Positions 8,901-15,525 of a stretch of DNA of 64,000 bases are shown here, piece by piece. The DNA lies in the NCBI RefSeq assembly GCF_003966655.1, contig NZ_AP018795.1, positions 930,001 through 994,000 on the forward strand. Reading direction: 5' to 3'. The position numbers were made by a program, and so were the translations under genes. The notes beneath the pieces were generated by a model that saw only the letters and a program-made list of their open reading frames with translations, searched no databases and was not told the origin of the DNA. The stretch is from Acidithiobacillus ferridurans (GTDB lineage: Bacteria > Pseudomonadota > Gammaproteobacteria > Acidithiobacillales > Acidithiobacillaceae). The number at the start of each line of letters is the position of its first letter. Positions within the stretch are counted from its first letter, which is position 1.

Positions 8901-9533
8901 GTGAATTCCACAAATATAGAGATTTTCATACAAACGTTAGTGACCCTGTTTGTACTGATGGATCCCATCGGTATTGTTCCGATATTTGTGTCACTTACCA
9001 GTGATCAAAGCACTGTTCAAAAAAAAAGGACAGCCAAAAATATTTCTATTGTTGTCGCTTTTGTACTTATTATTAGCACACTATTTGGCAATGATATTCT
9101 TCGCTACTTTTATATTGGCATCGCCGAATTTAGAGTCAGCGGAGGGCTACTGCTTTTACTAATGTCCATCCAGATGTTGACTACCGACCTTTTCAGCACC
9201 GCTGTTGCCAAAGGCCACACCAGCACTTACAACGGCGGGCGGTTGGTAACACCACTAGGCATCCCTCTGCTGGCTGGACCAGGAGCCATTGGTACGGTCA
9301 TTATTTATGGACAAAACGCTCACACTTTTTTTAGTTACGGACTTATACTCATCGACGTCCTTATTGCGTCTTTTGCTGCGTACGTCGCAATGTATAACGC
9401 ACATCATATTTCCCACTTTTTTGGTGAAATAGGTATTGAAATCATAACTAAAATTGCTGGCCTCATTCTGGGTGCAATAGCTGTTCGTTTTATCTGCCAG
9501 GGTCTGATCCGTTTATTACCTGGCCTTAGCTAA
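8901..9533 (+). CDS. MarC family (UPF0056) integral membrane protein
   Basis: The 210-residue hydrophobic protein has about six membrane segments. Family features include LVTLFVLMDPIGIVPIF near the N-terminus, the glycine-rich GGLLLLLMSIQML near residue 75, and PLGIPLLAGPGAIGTVI near residue 115. MarC proteins sit in the inner membrane; their transport role is unproven and the old link to multiple antibiotic resistance has been withdrawn. The start is GTG at 8901 (a TTG at 8898 is the alternative), with ACGAGA just upstream. It lies between the receptor and a dehydrogenase gene, and no functional tie to them is evident. Confidence 0.85.
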   Translation: MNSTNIEIFIQTLVTLFVLMDPIGIVPIFVSLTSDQSTVQKKRTAKNISIVVAFVLIISTLFGNDILRYFYIGIAEFRVSGGLLLLLMSIQMLTTDLFSTAVAKGHTSTYNGGRLVTPLGIPLLAGPGAIGTVIIYGQNAHTFFSYGLILIDVLIASFAAYVAMYNAHHISHFFGEIGIEIITKIAGLILGAIAVRFICQGLIRLLPGLS

Positions 9534-9551
9534 CCGCGAGATCTATACCAT

Positions 9552-10619
9552 ATGGATATATCTATCATTGGCGCCAATGGCAGCACCGGGAAGCATATCG
9601 CCAGCCGGATTTTGCTGGAGCGTCTTCTGCTACCTACAGATCGCCTGCAACTGGTAGGAAGACGAGATGGAAGCAGTGGCAATGCGTTGTACGGATTTCG
9701 CCAGGATCTAAAAGACGCTTTTGCCGAGCACTGTCCTATTATTGATATCGCACTGCAGCCCGAAGAGGTTGTCGCCGATATCATCGTCATGACTGCCGGG
9801 GCAACTCTCCAAGCGCATAGCGACCCAAATAAAGCTCCACCCAGCCGTGATGAATTAGCTAAATACAACCAGCAGATTTCTATACCATATGCAGATGCTT
9901 TGGCTCGATATGGTCATGGTCACGAGGTGGTGATTGTGGTCACTAATCCCGTCGAATTGATTGTGGAAGTCTTTTCTCAGCGTTATGACCGACATAGGAT
10001 TGTCGGAATGGGTGCTTATCAAGACAGCCTGCGCTTTCGTCGGGAAGTGGCACGCTCGATCAATGTATCCCGGGAAGCTGTCCGCGCCATGGTACTTGGC
10101 GAACACGGTGACGGGATGGTACCGCTCTGGAGCAACATCACGGTACAAGGATTTTCCGATAATGAAACGATATGTGCTATCCGCAAAGTGCGCAGTAGCA
10201 CCAGTAGTCGCGACTTCCCCGAAACCCTGATTCGGATGCGTAACGAGATTATAAAGATCGCACAAAGCGGTGATATAGCCGAAGCTTTCCGGCGTTTTGA
10301 TACTCTTCCGCCAGATGTCAGACTCATGATTGGACCATTTTTAACCTTGTTTGCTGGTGCCAAGACAGACATAGCAACAGCGAATGCCAGCGTGGATCTC
10401 ATCAAATCCATGTTAAGTGGCAAGGATACGGTGATTGCCGCTCAGGTTTCACTTGCCGACGAGTTTCTGCAGGTAAAAGGTCCGATTGGAGCGCCGGTGG
10501 TCATTAGCCCTAAAGGATGGGATGCCGTTTACCCCATGACACTTTCTGATGGGGAACAGCAGCTTTTCCATCAGTCGGCACAGTCCATAAAGGAGAAATT
10601 AAACCGATGGAACATTTAG
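9552..10619 (+). CDS. Malate/lactate dehydrogenase family protein
   Basis: The 355-residue product shows the L-lactate/malate dehydrogenase plan. There is a Rossmann NAD site (GANGSTGKHIA near residue 7), VTNPVELIVEVF near 132, the substrate site GAYQDSLRFR with Asp158 and Arg161, and the catalytic His185 in GEHGDGMVPLW. It should interconvert a 2-hydroxy acid and a 2-oxo acid with NAD(H); malate/oxaloacetate is the best guess. It is about 30-40 residues longer than typical family members. The C-terminus overlaps the next gene, a small ACT-domain protein, by 13 bases, an unusual pairing for this enzyme. No strong ribosome site precedes the ATG. Confidence 0.82.
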   Translation: MDISIIGANGSTGKHIASRILLERLLLPTDRLQLVGRRDGSSGNALYGFRQDLKDAFAEHCPIIDIALQPEEVVADIIVMTAGATLQAHSDPNKAPPSRDELAKYNQQISIPYADALARYGHGHEVVIVVTNPVELIVEVFSQRYDRHRIVGMGAYQDSLRFRREVARSINVSREAVRAMVLGEHGDGMVPLWSNITVQGFSDNETICAIRKVRSSTSSRDFPETLIRMRNEIIKIAQSGDIAEAFRRFDTLPPDVRLMIGPFLTLFAGAKTDIATANASVDLIKSMLSGKDTVIAAQVSLADEFLQVKGPIGAPVVISPKGWDAVYPMTLSDGEQQLFHQSAQSIKEKLNRWNI

Positions 10620-10879
10620 ATTGTGATGCCTTACCAGAACAGATAATCACATTGATAGTGCGCGACGAGCCCGGCACACTGTTTCTGATTTCCTCCGTAT
10701 TCTCCAATCGAGGTATTTCCATGCGCAGCATTCAACTTCATGAAGAGCCTGTTCTGCATCATGACATCTCCTGTACTCGGTTGGTCATCCGTTTTTTTGG
10801 GGAGGAAGGTCGCAAAAAAATCATCAGTCGTTTACTCACAAGGCTTGATTGTGTGTTAGAATCCAGCGATTCCGGATGA
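10607..10879 (+). CDS. Small stand-alone ACT-domain protein
   Basis: The 90-residue protein has the ACT pattern: IITLIVRDEPGTLFLISSVF, then NRGISMRSIQLHE, as in acetolactate synthase small subunits and other amino-acid-sensing regulators. It has no other domain. AAAGGAGAAA precedes the ATG. Its start overlaps the end of the malate/lactate dehydrogenase-like gene by 13 bases, so the two are probably made together; the ACT protein might bind an amino acid and modulate that enzyme. This partnership is inference. Confidence 0.75.
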   Translation: MEHLDCDALPEQIITLIVRDEPGTLFLISSVFSNRGISMRSIQLHEEPVLHHDISCTRLVIRFFGEEGRKKIISRLLTRLDCVLESSDSG

Positions 10880-10950
10880 TTCAAAGAAATAACCATAATG
10901 TCATTGTTCATAACTTTTAGTATACCAAACAAAATAATAGAGGTGATTTA

Positions 10951-11655
10951 GTGGGTGAACCTACCCCCTCCAAGGTTCCTGAGAAGCCTTCCCGCTGGAG
11001 TTATCAGGGTCAATCCAAAAGTTTTCGTTATGCCATTATCAGTGCATTGGCGGTAGAAATTGCGCTGGTGGCGGGTCTCATTCTGATTACGCATGATCAA
11101 CCAAAACCTAAGAAACCACCCAAGGTGATCAGTGTAAAAATCGTTCACCTGCCGCCACCACCGCCTCCAGCACCCCCGCCGCCCAAGGTAAAACCTGTGC
11201 CGCATCCACCCAAACCGGTTAAAATACCGGTTCCTGTGGTACATCGTCCTGCACCATTGCCCGTAAAGCCGCCGCCTCCGACGCCTCCGCCACCCCCCAA
11301 ACAAGTGGTGAAGACGCCGCCTCCGCCGATCAAAACACCGCCACCGCCACCTCCACCCACTCCAGTATATAGCGGGGTAGGAGCTTATGGTGCTGGAGCC
11401 AGATCGCAGGTACGCAATAATGTTCATATCTCAGCCATTATTAAACGACTGGGTTTGCATGGTACGGTGATTGTCAGCTTCAAATTAGGCCCAGCGGGTG
11501 GAAAAGCGACAGACGTGCACGTCGTGGGCGGTTCACATAATCCCCTGCTTCGCAAAGCTGCTCTGGCTGCTGTGTCGGACAGCACGTTTCCGGCATTTAC
11601 CAGTCACATGCCCCCTCACACTTTATCGTTCACGGTGCCAATAGATATTTCGTGA
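10951..11655 (+). CDS. tonB: Energy transducer TonB
   Basis: The 234-residue protein has a cytoplasmic N-terminus and a single membrane anchor at about residues 27-48 (IISALAVEIALVAGLILIT). A very proline-rich periplasmic spacer follows (about 65-150, many PPPPP and KPP repeats), then a C-terminal TonB domain (about 165-234) with GTVIVSFKLGPAGG and the LRKAALAAVSDSTFP stretch. The start is GTG at 10951 behind AGAGGTG. It passes proton-motive energy from ExbBD to outer-membrane receptors such as the one encoded at 6338-8812. exbB follows directly. Confidence 0.92.
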   Translation: MGEPTPSKVPEKPSRWSYQGQSKSFRYAIISALAVEIALVAGLILITHDQPKPKKPPKVISVKIVHLPPPPPPAPPPPKVKPVPHPPKPVKIPVPVVHRPAPLPVKPPPPTPPPPPKQVVKTPPPPIKTPPPPPPPTPVYSGVGAYGAGARSQVRNNVHISAIIKRLGLHGTVIVSFKLGPAGGKATDVHVVGGSHNPLLRKAALAAVSDSTFPAFTSHMPPHTLSFTVPIDIS

Positions 11656-11690
11656 ACTCAATTAATATCGCCATTAAGAGGAATAAAATT

Positions 11691-12338
11691 ATGTCATTCC
11701 AATATATCATTCATCTCGCCAACTACTCGGATGGGGTGCTTTATGTGTTAGCCCTCCTATTTCTCACCGAACTGGCAGTTATTTTTGATCGAGCCTGGTT
11801 CATGCGCTCGGCCTTACGCAAAGGCAAGACCATCATTCATCAGCTCTCAGAGGTCAGCAAACTGACCACTGAAAAACTGGAAGAATTGATGCAGGAGGCC
11901 AGAGGTCAGCCTGAAGAGCAAATTATCACTGCGGCTTATCGCCACATGGATCTGGTTCACCATTATGGTAGTGCTCGTGGAGAGGCCTTTGATAATCGTC
12001 TTGACGAAGCTATTTTCCTGACAACGCCTTTCCTGGATAAGCGTCTGTGGATTCTTGATACGACAGTGACTTTGGCGCCTCTTTTAGGCCTGTTCGGAAC
12101 GATCCTCGGTATGTTCCATGCGTTTTCCATTTTGGCGGCCCCAGGGCATGCACCTACTCAGGTTACCGGTGGTGTGGCGGATGCCCTCATCGCTACCGCG
12201 TCCGGTTTGTTTATTGCTATGGTTGGCCTGATTACTTTCAATGCATTTAACAACGCGATTGATAAAACCATACAACAGCTTGAATCGATTAAGTTGCTGC
12301 TGATCAATCGTCTGGACGGGGCACCCAACAACATTTGA
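11691..12338 (+). CDS. exbB: ExbB/TolQ family proton channel component
   Basis: The 215-residue protein has three membrane segments: about 15-32 (VLYVLALLFLTELAVIF), 110-135 (LAPLLGLFGTILGMFHAF) and 150-175 (ALIATASGLFIAMVGLI). These belong to the MotA/TolQ/ExbB family. The ATG at 11691 is preferred because AAGAGGA lies eight bases upstream; a GTG 39 bases earlier overlaps the tonB stop. With ExbD it forms the stator that energises TonB. The conserved TxxGLxGT-like region (TLAPLLGLFGTI) is intact. Confidence 0.92.
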   Translation: MSFQYIIHLANYSDGVLYVLALLFLTELAVIFDRAWFMRSALRKGKTIIHQLSEVSKLTTEKLEELMQEARGQPEEQIITAAYRHMDLVHHYGSARGEAFDNRLDEAIFLTTPFLDKRLWILDTTVTLAPLLGLFGTILGMFHAFSILAAPGHAPTQVTGGVADALIATASGLFIAMVGLITFNAFNNAIDKTIQQLESIKLLLINRLDGAPNNI

Positions 12339-12369
12339 TTTTCATTTCAAAGATACTCAGGAGCGCATC

Positions 12370-12768
12370 ATGATTCCGCGTCGAAGAAACAGCAAAAAGG
12401 GTCGGGTCGAAATCATTCCAATGATTGACGTGATGTTGTTTTTACTTGTCTTTTTTATCATGATCACCTTGCAAATGATCACTGATAAAGGCCTCAAGCT
12501 GCAATTACCGACCTCCAGCACAGCCAAGGAACTGCCTCATCCACATTTTGTCATCAATATCGAAAAATCGGGTAAGGTCATTGTTAAAGGCAAACAAATG
12601 ACCCTGGATCAGTTACAGGGTTTCCTCAGTGCTGACGGTGATGTAGAACATACGCAGGTCACTATCGCCGCAGATAAAGTGGTTCCATTCCAGCAATTCG
12701 TGCATGTCATGGATACCTGTCAAAAAGCTGGGGTGACACAAATTGGTATCGCCACCAAGGCGACCTGA
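12370..12768 (+). CDS. exbD: ExbD/TolR family protein
   Basis: The 132-residue protein has an N-terminal basic segment (RRRNSKKGRVEIIP). A single membrane helix follows with the essential proton-carrying Asp (IPMIDVMLFLLVFFIM), then a periplasmic domain ending in TCQKAGVTQIGIATKA. Length is normal. AGGAGCGC precedes the ATG. It completes the tonB-exbB-exbD unit. Confidence 0.92.
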   Translation: MIPRRRNSKKGRVEIIPMIDVMLFLLVFFIMITLQMITDKGLKLQLPTSSTAKELPHPHFVINIEKSGKVIVKGKQMTLDQLQGFLSADGDVEHTQVTIAADKVVPFQQFVHVMDTCQKAGVTQIGIATKAT

Positions 12769-12774
12769 CGAAGC

Positions 12775-12954
12775 ATGTCCATGATCGAAATGAACATGGA
12801 CGGTCTGGTTGGCCCCAGCCATCATTTCGCTGGGCTTAGCCACAGCAACCTCGCCTCCGCTCAGAATGCTCATAAGGTAGCCAACCCAAAAGCGGCAGCA
12901 CTGCAGGGTTTAGCCAAGATGGTGGAAGCATCCAACACAAGGAATCGTCCATGA
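12775..12954 (+). pseudogene. Remnant of the N-terminus of N-succinylarginine dihydrolase (AstB-like)
   Basis: A 59-codon frame (first Met at 12775, second at 12781) reads [20 protein letters not shown] and later [13 protein letters not shown]. This matches, from memory, the opening of AstB (FDGLVG.THHYAGLS.GN and NPR.AA.QGL.KM). AstB is about 440 residues, so only the first tenth is present; the frame ends with EASNTRNRP and a TGA. That stop overlaps the ATG of the GNAT gene (ATGA at 12951-12954), so ribosomes could be passed to it. It is either a truncated gene or a small ORF kept as a translational leader. The arginine-succinylation pathway is otherwise absent from the window. Confidence 0.65.
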
Positions 12955-13433
12955 TTGAAGTCTACCAAGCGGATTACCAAAACGCAGATCATTGTCTAGC
13001 CATTTGCGAACTCCTCGATCTGTATGCAAGAGATAACATGGGCCAAAGGAAGCCCCTCCGCCAGGAGGTCCATGAAAAGCTGGTAGAGGACCTCATGCGT
13101 CGCCCGTGGATTCGTGTTTATTTTGCCGCAAATAAGCAAGAAATGATTGGCATTGCTGTTTGTATTGAAGGGTTTTCCACTTTTAACAGCGCGCCACTGG
13201 GGAATATTCACGACGTTTACGTCAAACCGGGCTTTCGCAGACAGGGAGTTGCCCATAAACTCTTTGCCTTTATTGAGAGCCAAGCACGTGAGATGGGATT
13301 CTGTAAACTGACTCTGGAAGTGTTGGAGGGTAATCTTCCTGCCCAGGAAACGTACCGTAAAATCGGTTTTGTGCCATATACTATCAACGATAGTGCGGGT
13401 GTAGCACAGTTCTGGCAGAAGTATCTGACCTGA
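12951..13433 (+). CDS. GNAT family N-acetyltransferase
   Basis: The 160-residue protein has the GNAT core: a strand with [22 protein letters not shown] (acetyl-CoA-binding motif A with R-x-x-G-x-A), then [26 protein letters not shown] (motif B). It transfers an acetyl group to an amine that cannot be identified here. Its ATG overlaps the TGA of the AstB-like remnant. The proximity to an arginine-catabolism remnant may be accidental, since the protein does not resemble AstA in length or motifs. Confidence 0.85.
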   Translation: MIEVYQADYQNADHCLAICELLDLYARDNMGQRKPLRQEVHEKLVEDLMRRPWIRVYFAANKQEMIGIAVCIEGFSTFNSAPLGNIHDVYVKPGFRRQGVAHKLFAFIESQAREMGFCKLTLEVLEGNLPAQETYRKIGFVPYTINDSAGVAQFWQKYLT

Positions 13434-13500
13434 AACCGTTCGAGGACTTGGCATAAACGCCGTCCATGCCCCAGAATCAAAACCAATGATGGAAAATCCC

Positions 13501-13692
13501 ATGAATCCATTGTTGGGTACATTGGCGGCTTATCCTTTTGCGCGACTGTGGCAATACCTGCCGGGAACATGGCCTCATGCTGGCAACCTGGGCAACGCGC
13601 CACGAGGCGGACTTAAGGAAGGAGTTCTCGCGCGAACGAAAGCCTCCGCGCAAAAGGGCGGCAGGCGCCCCCAAAAAAATAGAAGCTCGTGA
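13501..13692 (+). pseudogene. Possible remnant of an aminotransferase N-terminus (DapC-like)
   Basis: A frame from the ATG at 13501 begins MNPLLGTLAAYPFARLWQYL. This resembles the opening of succinyldiaminopimelate aminotransferases (MNP.L..L.PYPF.+L..L). The similarity stops within about 25 residues and the rest (GGLKEGVLARTKASAQKGGRR) looks like non-coding sequence. The stretch from 13434 to 13725 holds no other recognisable gene. This may be a second broken gene start, like the AstB remnant 700 bases upstream, or a chance frame. Composition shifts to GC-rich just beyond it. Confidence 0.3.
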
Positions 13693-13725
13693 CGGTCACC
13701 GAAGGGGCTGGTAAACTTCCCCACT

Positions 13726-15291
13726 ATGCATAACGCCAACAATGCTCTCCGTGTGCTCATGGAAATGCGCCCTGCCCTGGATGGCTTTTATGGTATCCCG
13801 CAGGAAACCCGCCTGCTTTATGGGGTGCTTTCCACCTTGCCGGATTTGGAACTATCCGGCCTGCTGCAGATGTCCAAACGCAGCGTGCGCGGCGGGGTGT
13901 ATGGCAGCGTGTCACTCTCCGAGGCGGAGCGGGTGCATCGCTTTGCGCGGGTGGTGGTATCCCTCAAGGGCCGCAGCGCGCTGGACTGGAAAGGCGATGT
14001 CGCCGAGTGGCTCGATCACTTCTGGCAGACCTGGCGCTTGCGCTGGGGTGCCTGGACCGGGCTGGGGAGGATTCCCTTAGGGCACTTTGAGACCCGGCAT
14101 TTCCGCGATTTTGTCTGGCAGGAGCTTTATGGCCGGAGCCTGCCCGCTGCTGACCGTGAACAGGTATTGCAAAGCGATTATCGGGTTTGTGCCTATCCGT
14201 GGCGGCGTATGCATCTGGTGGGTATTGAGCGGGCGCAGGTCTTGTCCCGTTCCCGCTATCCAGTGCTGGATACGCGGGGGCTGGATGTTTTTGTGGCGCA
14301 GACGCCTTTTCCCGGACGGGTGAGCGCGGGCACGGCGTTGGTGGTGCACTACCACGATGCCATCCCGGTGCTCATGCCCCATACCATCTCCGACCGCGCC
14401 TTTCATCAAAGCAGTCACTTTCAGGCCATGGCCGCCAACGTGCGCTCCGGCGGGCACTTCGTTTGCGTGTCCGATGCCACACGGCGCGATCTGCTGAGTC
14501 TCTTCCCCGAGGCGGAGGCGCGGGCCCACACCATCCACAATATGCTGCCCGCCCACTATTATCCCGCAGAGCCTGAGCCCGAACGGATTCCCGACATCGT
14601 CCGCCGTCATTTGCATGGCGAGTATGAGGGGAAGGTGGGGGGTACGGTGACGGGTAAGAGCAGAATCTATCCGCTGGCCCGCGTCTTCCATAACGAAGAG
14701 GAAAAAACCGCCTTTTATGCCCGCGCCCTGGGGCCGGGGACGCGCTTCGTGCTCATGGTCTCCACCATCGAGCCGCGCAAAAACCACGCCCGTCTGCTGG
14801 CCGCATGGGAAACCTTGCGCGGCATGCTGGATCCGGAGCTGAAGCTGATTCTGGTGGGGCATATCGGCTGGGATTACCAGACCGCGTTGGAGGGCTTCCT
14901 GCCGTGGATCGAGCAGGGTAACCTCTTCCTGCTTTATGGTATCCCCGCCGACGCCCTGCGCCTGCTCTACCGGCAGGCGGTGGTGACCGTCTGTCCCAGC
15001 GTGGGCGAAGGCTTTGATTTCTCCGGTGCGGAGGCCATGCGCTGCGGTGGTGTGGTGGCCGCCTCCGACATTCCGGTACATCGCGAGGTCTATGGCGAAG
15101 CGGCCCGGTACTTCGACCCTTACGACACCGCCAGCCTGGTAGAAACCCTGCGTCAGATCATCTACAGCCCCGACGCCAACGCCCTGCAAAGCCAACTCCG
15201 CGCCAGTGGCGCCGCCCAAAGCGCCCGCTACCTGCCCGAACGCATCCTGCCCCAGTGGGAAGCGTTTTTGCGGGGAGTGAAACAGGGATAG
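13726..15291 (+). CDS. Glycosyltransferase family 4 (GT-B fold)
   Basis: The 521-residue protein ends in a clear glycosyltransferase group 1 domain (about 330-510). FVLMVSTIEPRKNHARLL, then LILVGHIGWDY, and PSVGEGFDFSGAEAMRCGG carry the E-x7-E nucleotide-sugar site. The N-terminal half is a divergent GT-B acceptor domain. It should transfer a sugar from a nucleotide donor in the cytoplasm. It precedes the polyketide synthase gene on the same strand by 230 bases, and similar glycosyltransferases accompany capsule loci of this type. Donor and acceptor are unknown. No good ribosome site precedes the ATG at 13726, so a start at the nearby downstream Met codons (residues 12 or 14) is possible. Confidence 0.82.
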   Translation: MHNANNALRVLMEMRPALDGFYGIPQETRLLYGVLSTLPDLELSGLLQMSKRSVRGGVYGSVSLSEAERVHRFARVVVSLKGRSALDWKGDVAEWLDHFWQTWRLRWGAWTGLGRIPLGHFETRHFRDFVWQELYGRSLPAADREQVLQSDYRVCAYPWRRMHLVGIERAQVLSRSRYPVLDTRGLDVFVAQTPFPGRVSAGTALVVHYHDAIPVLMPHTISDRAFHQSSHFQAMAANVRSGGHFVCVSDATRRDLLSLFPEAEARAHTIHNMLPAHYYPAEPEPERIPDIVRRHLHGEYEGKVGGTVTGKSRIYPLARVFHNEEEKTAFYARALGPGTRFVLMVSTIEPRKNHARLLAAWETLRGMLDPELKLILVGHIGWDYQTALEGFLPWIEQGNLFLLYGIPADALRLLYRQAVVTVCPSVGEGFDFSGAEAMRCGGVVAASDIPVHREVYGEAARYFDPYDTASLVETLRQIIYSPDANALQSQLRASGAAQSARYLPERILPQWEAFLRGVKQG

Positions 15292-15389
15292 ACATCATAA
15301 TCCGCGTCTATTAGGCCGTTATGTGCAAATCACGCACTCCTGCCTATTTGCGGCGATTGTCGGGTGGGCGCCGCGGGCGTGGCGCTGAC

Positions 15390-15418
15390 TTGACCAGCGG
15401 TTTCCTGTATTCTTGATA
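15390..15418 (+). promoter_or_regulatory. Weak promoter candidate before the polyketide synthase gene
   Basis: TTGACC (15390-15395) and TTGATA (15413-15418) are 17 bases apart. The -35 element is good but the -10 is poor. It lies 104 bases before the PKS start, in the 230-base spacer that follows the glycosyltransferase gene. A regulator may be needed, or the cluster may be read from further upstream. Confidence 0.25.
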
Positions 15419-15432
15419 AACTGGTTGAATGG

Positions 15433-15525
15433 ATGAAGTTCCCGGGGCTGAGTCATGCAGATTGTGTACCCAATGGATGGACTGGCCATCTCTCTGAATT
15501 TGAAAACTTCGTGAACCGCCTATGA
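15433..15525 (+). CDS. Possible 30-codon small ORF coupled to the polyketide synthase start
   Basis: An ATG at 15433 opens a 30-codon frame (MKFPGLSHADCVPNG onward) that ends in TGA at 15523-15525, overlapping the PKS ATG at 15522 as ATGA. There is no good ribosome site for it and no family was recognised. If translated it would couple ribosomes onto the PKS message, whose own start also lacks a strong ribosome site. It could equally be chance. Confidence 0.25.
   Translation: MKFPGLSHADCVPNGWTGHLSEFENFVNRL

Noticed and set aside
11145-11360. Glycine-rich minus-strand frame
   Set aside because: It is the reverse of the proline-rich TonB spacer.
10951-11360. Tandem repeat or CRISPR-like array from the repeated CCGCC/CCACC units
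   Set aside because: The repeats are irregular proline codons of TonB without spacers.
13621-13680. Terminator from GGGCG/CGCCC followed by an A run
   Set aside because: The stem is only five pairs and the T run would be on the minus strand, where no gene ends.
15292-15521. Transposase remnant between the glycosyltransferase and PKS genes
   Set aside because: No transposase motif, terminal repeat or target duplication could be seen.
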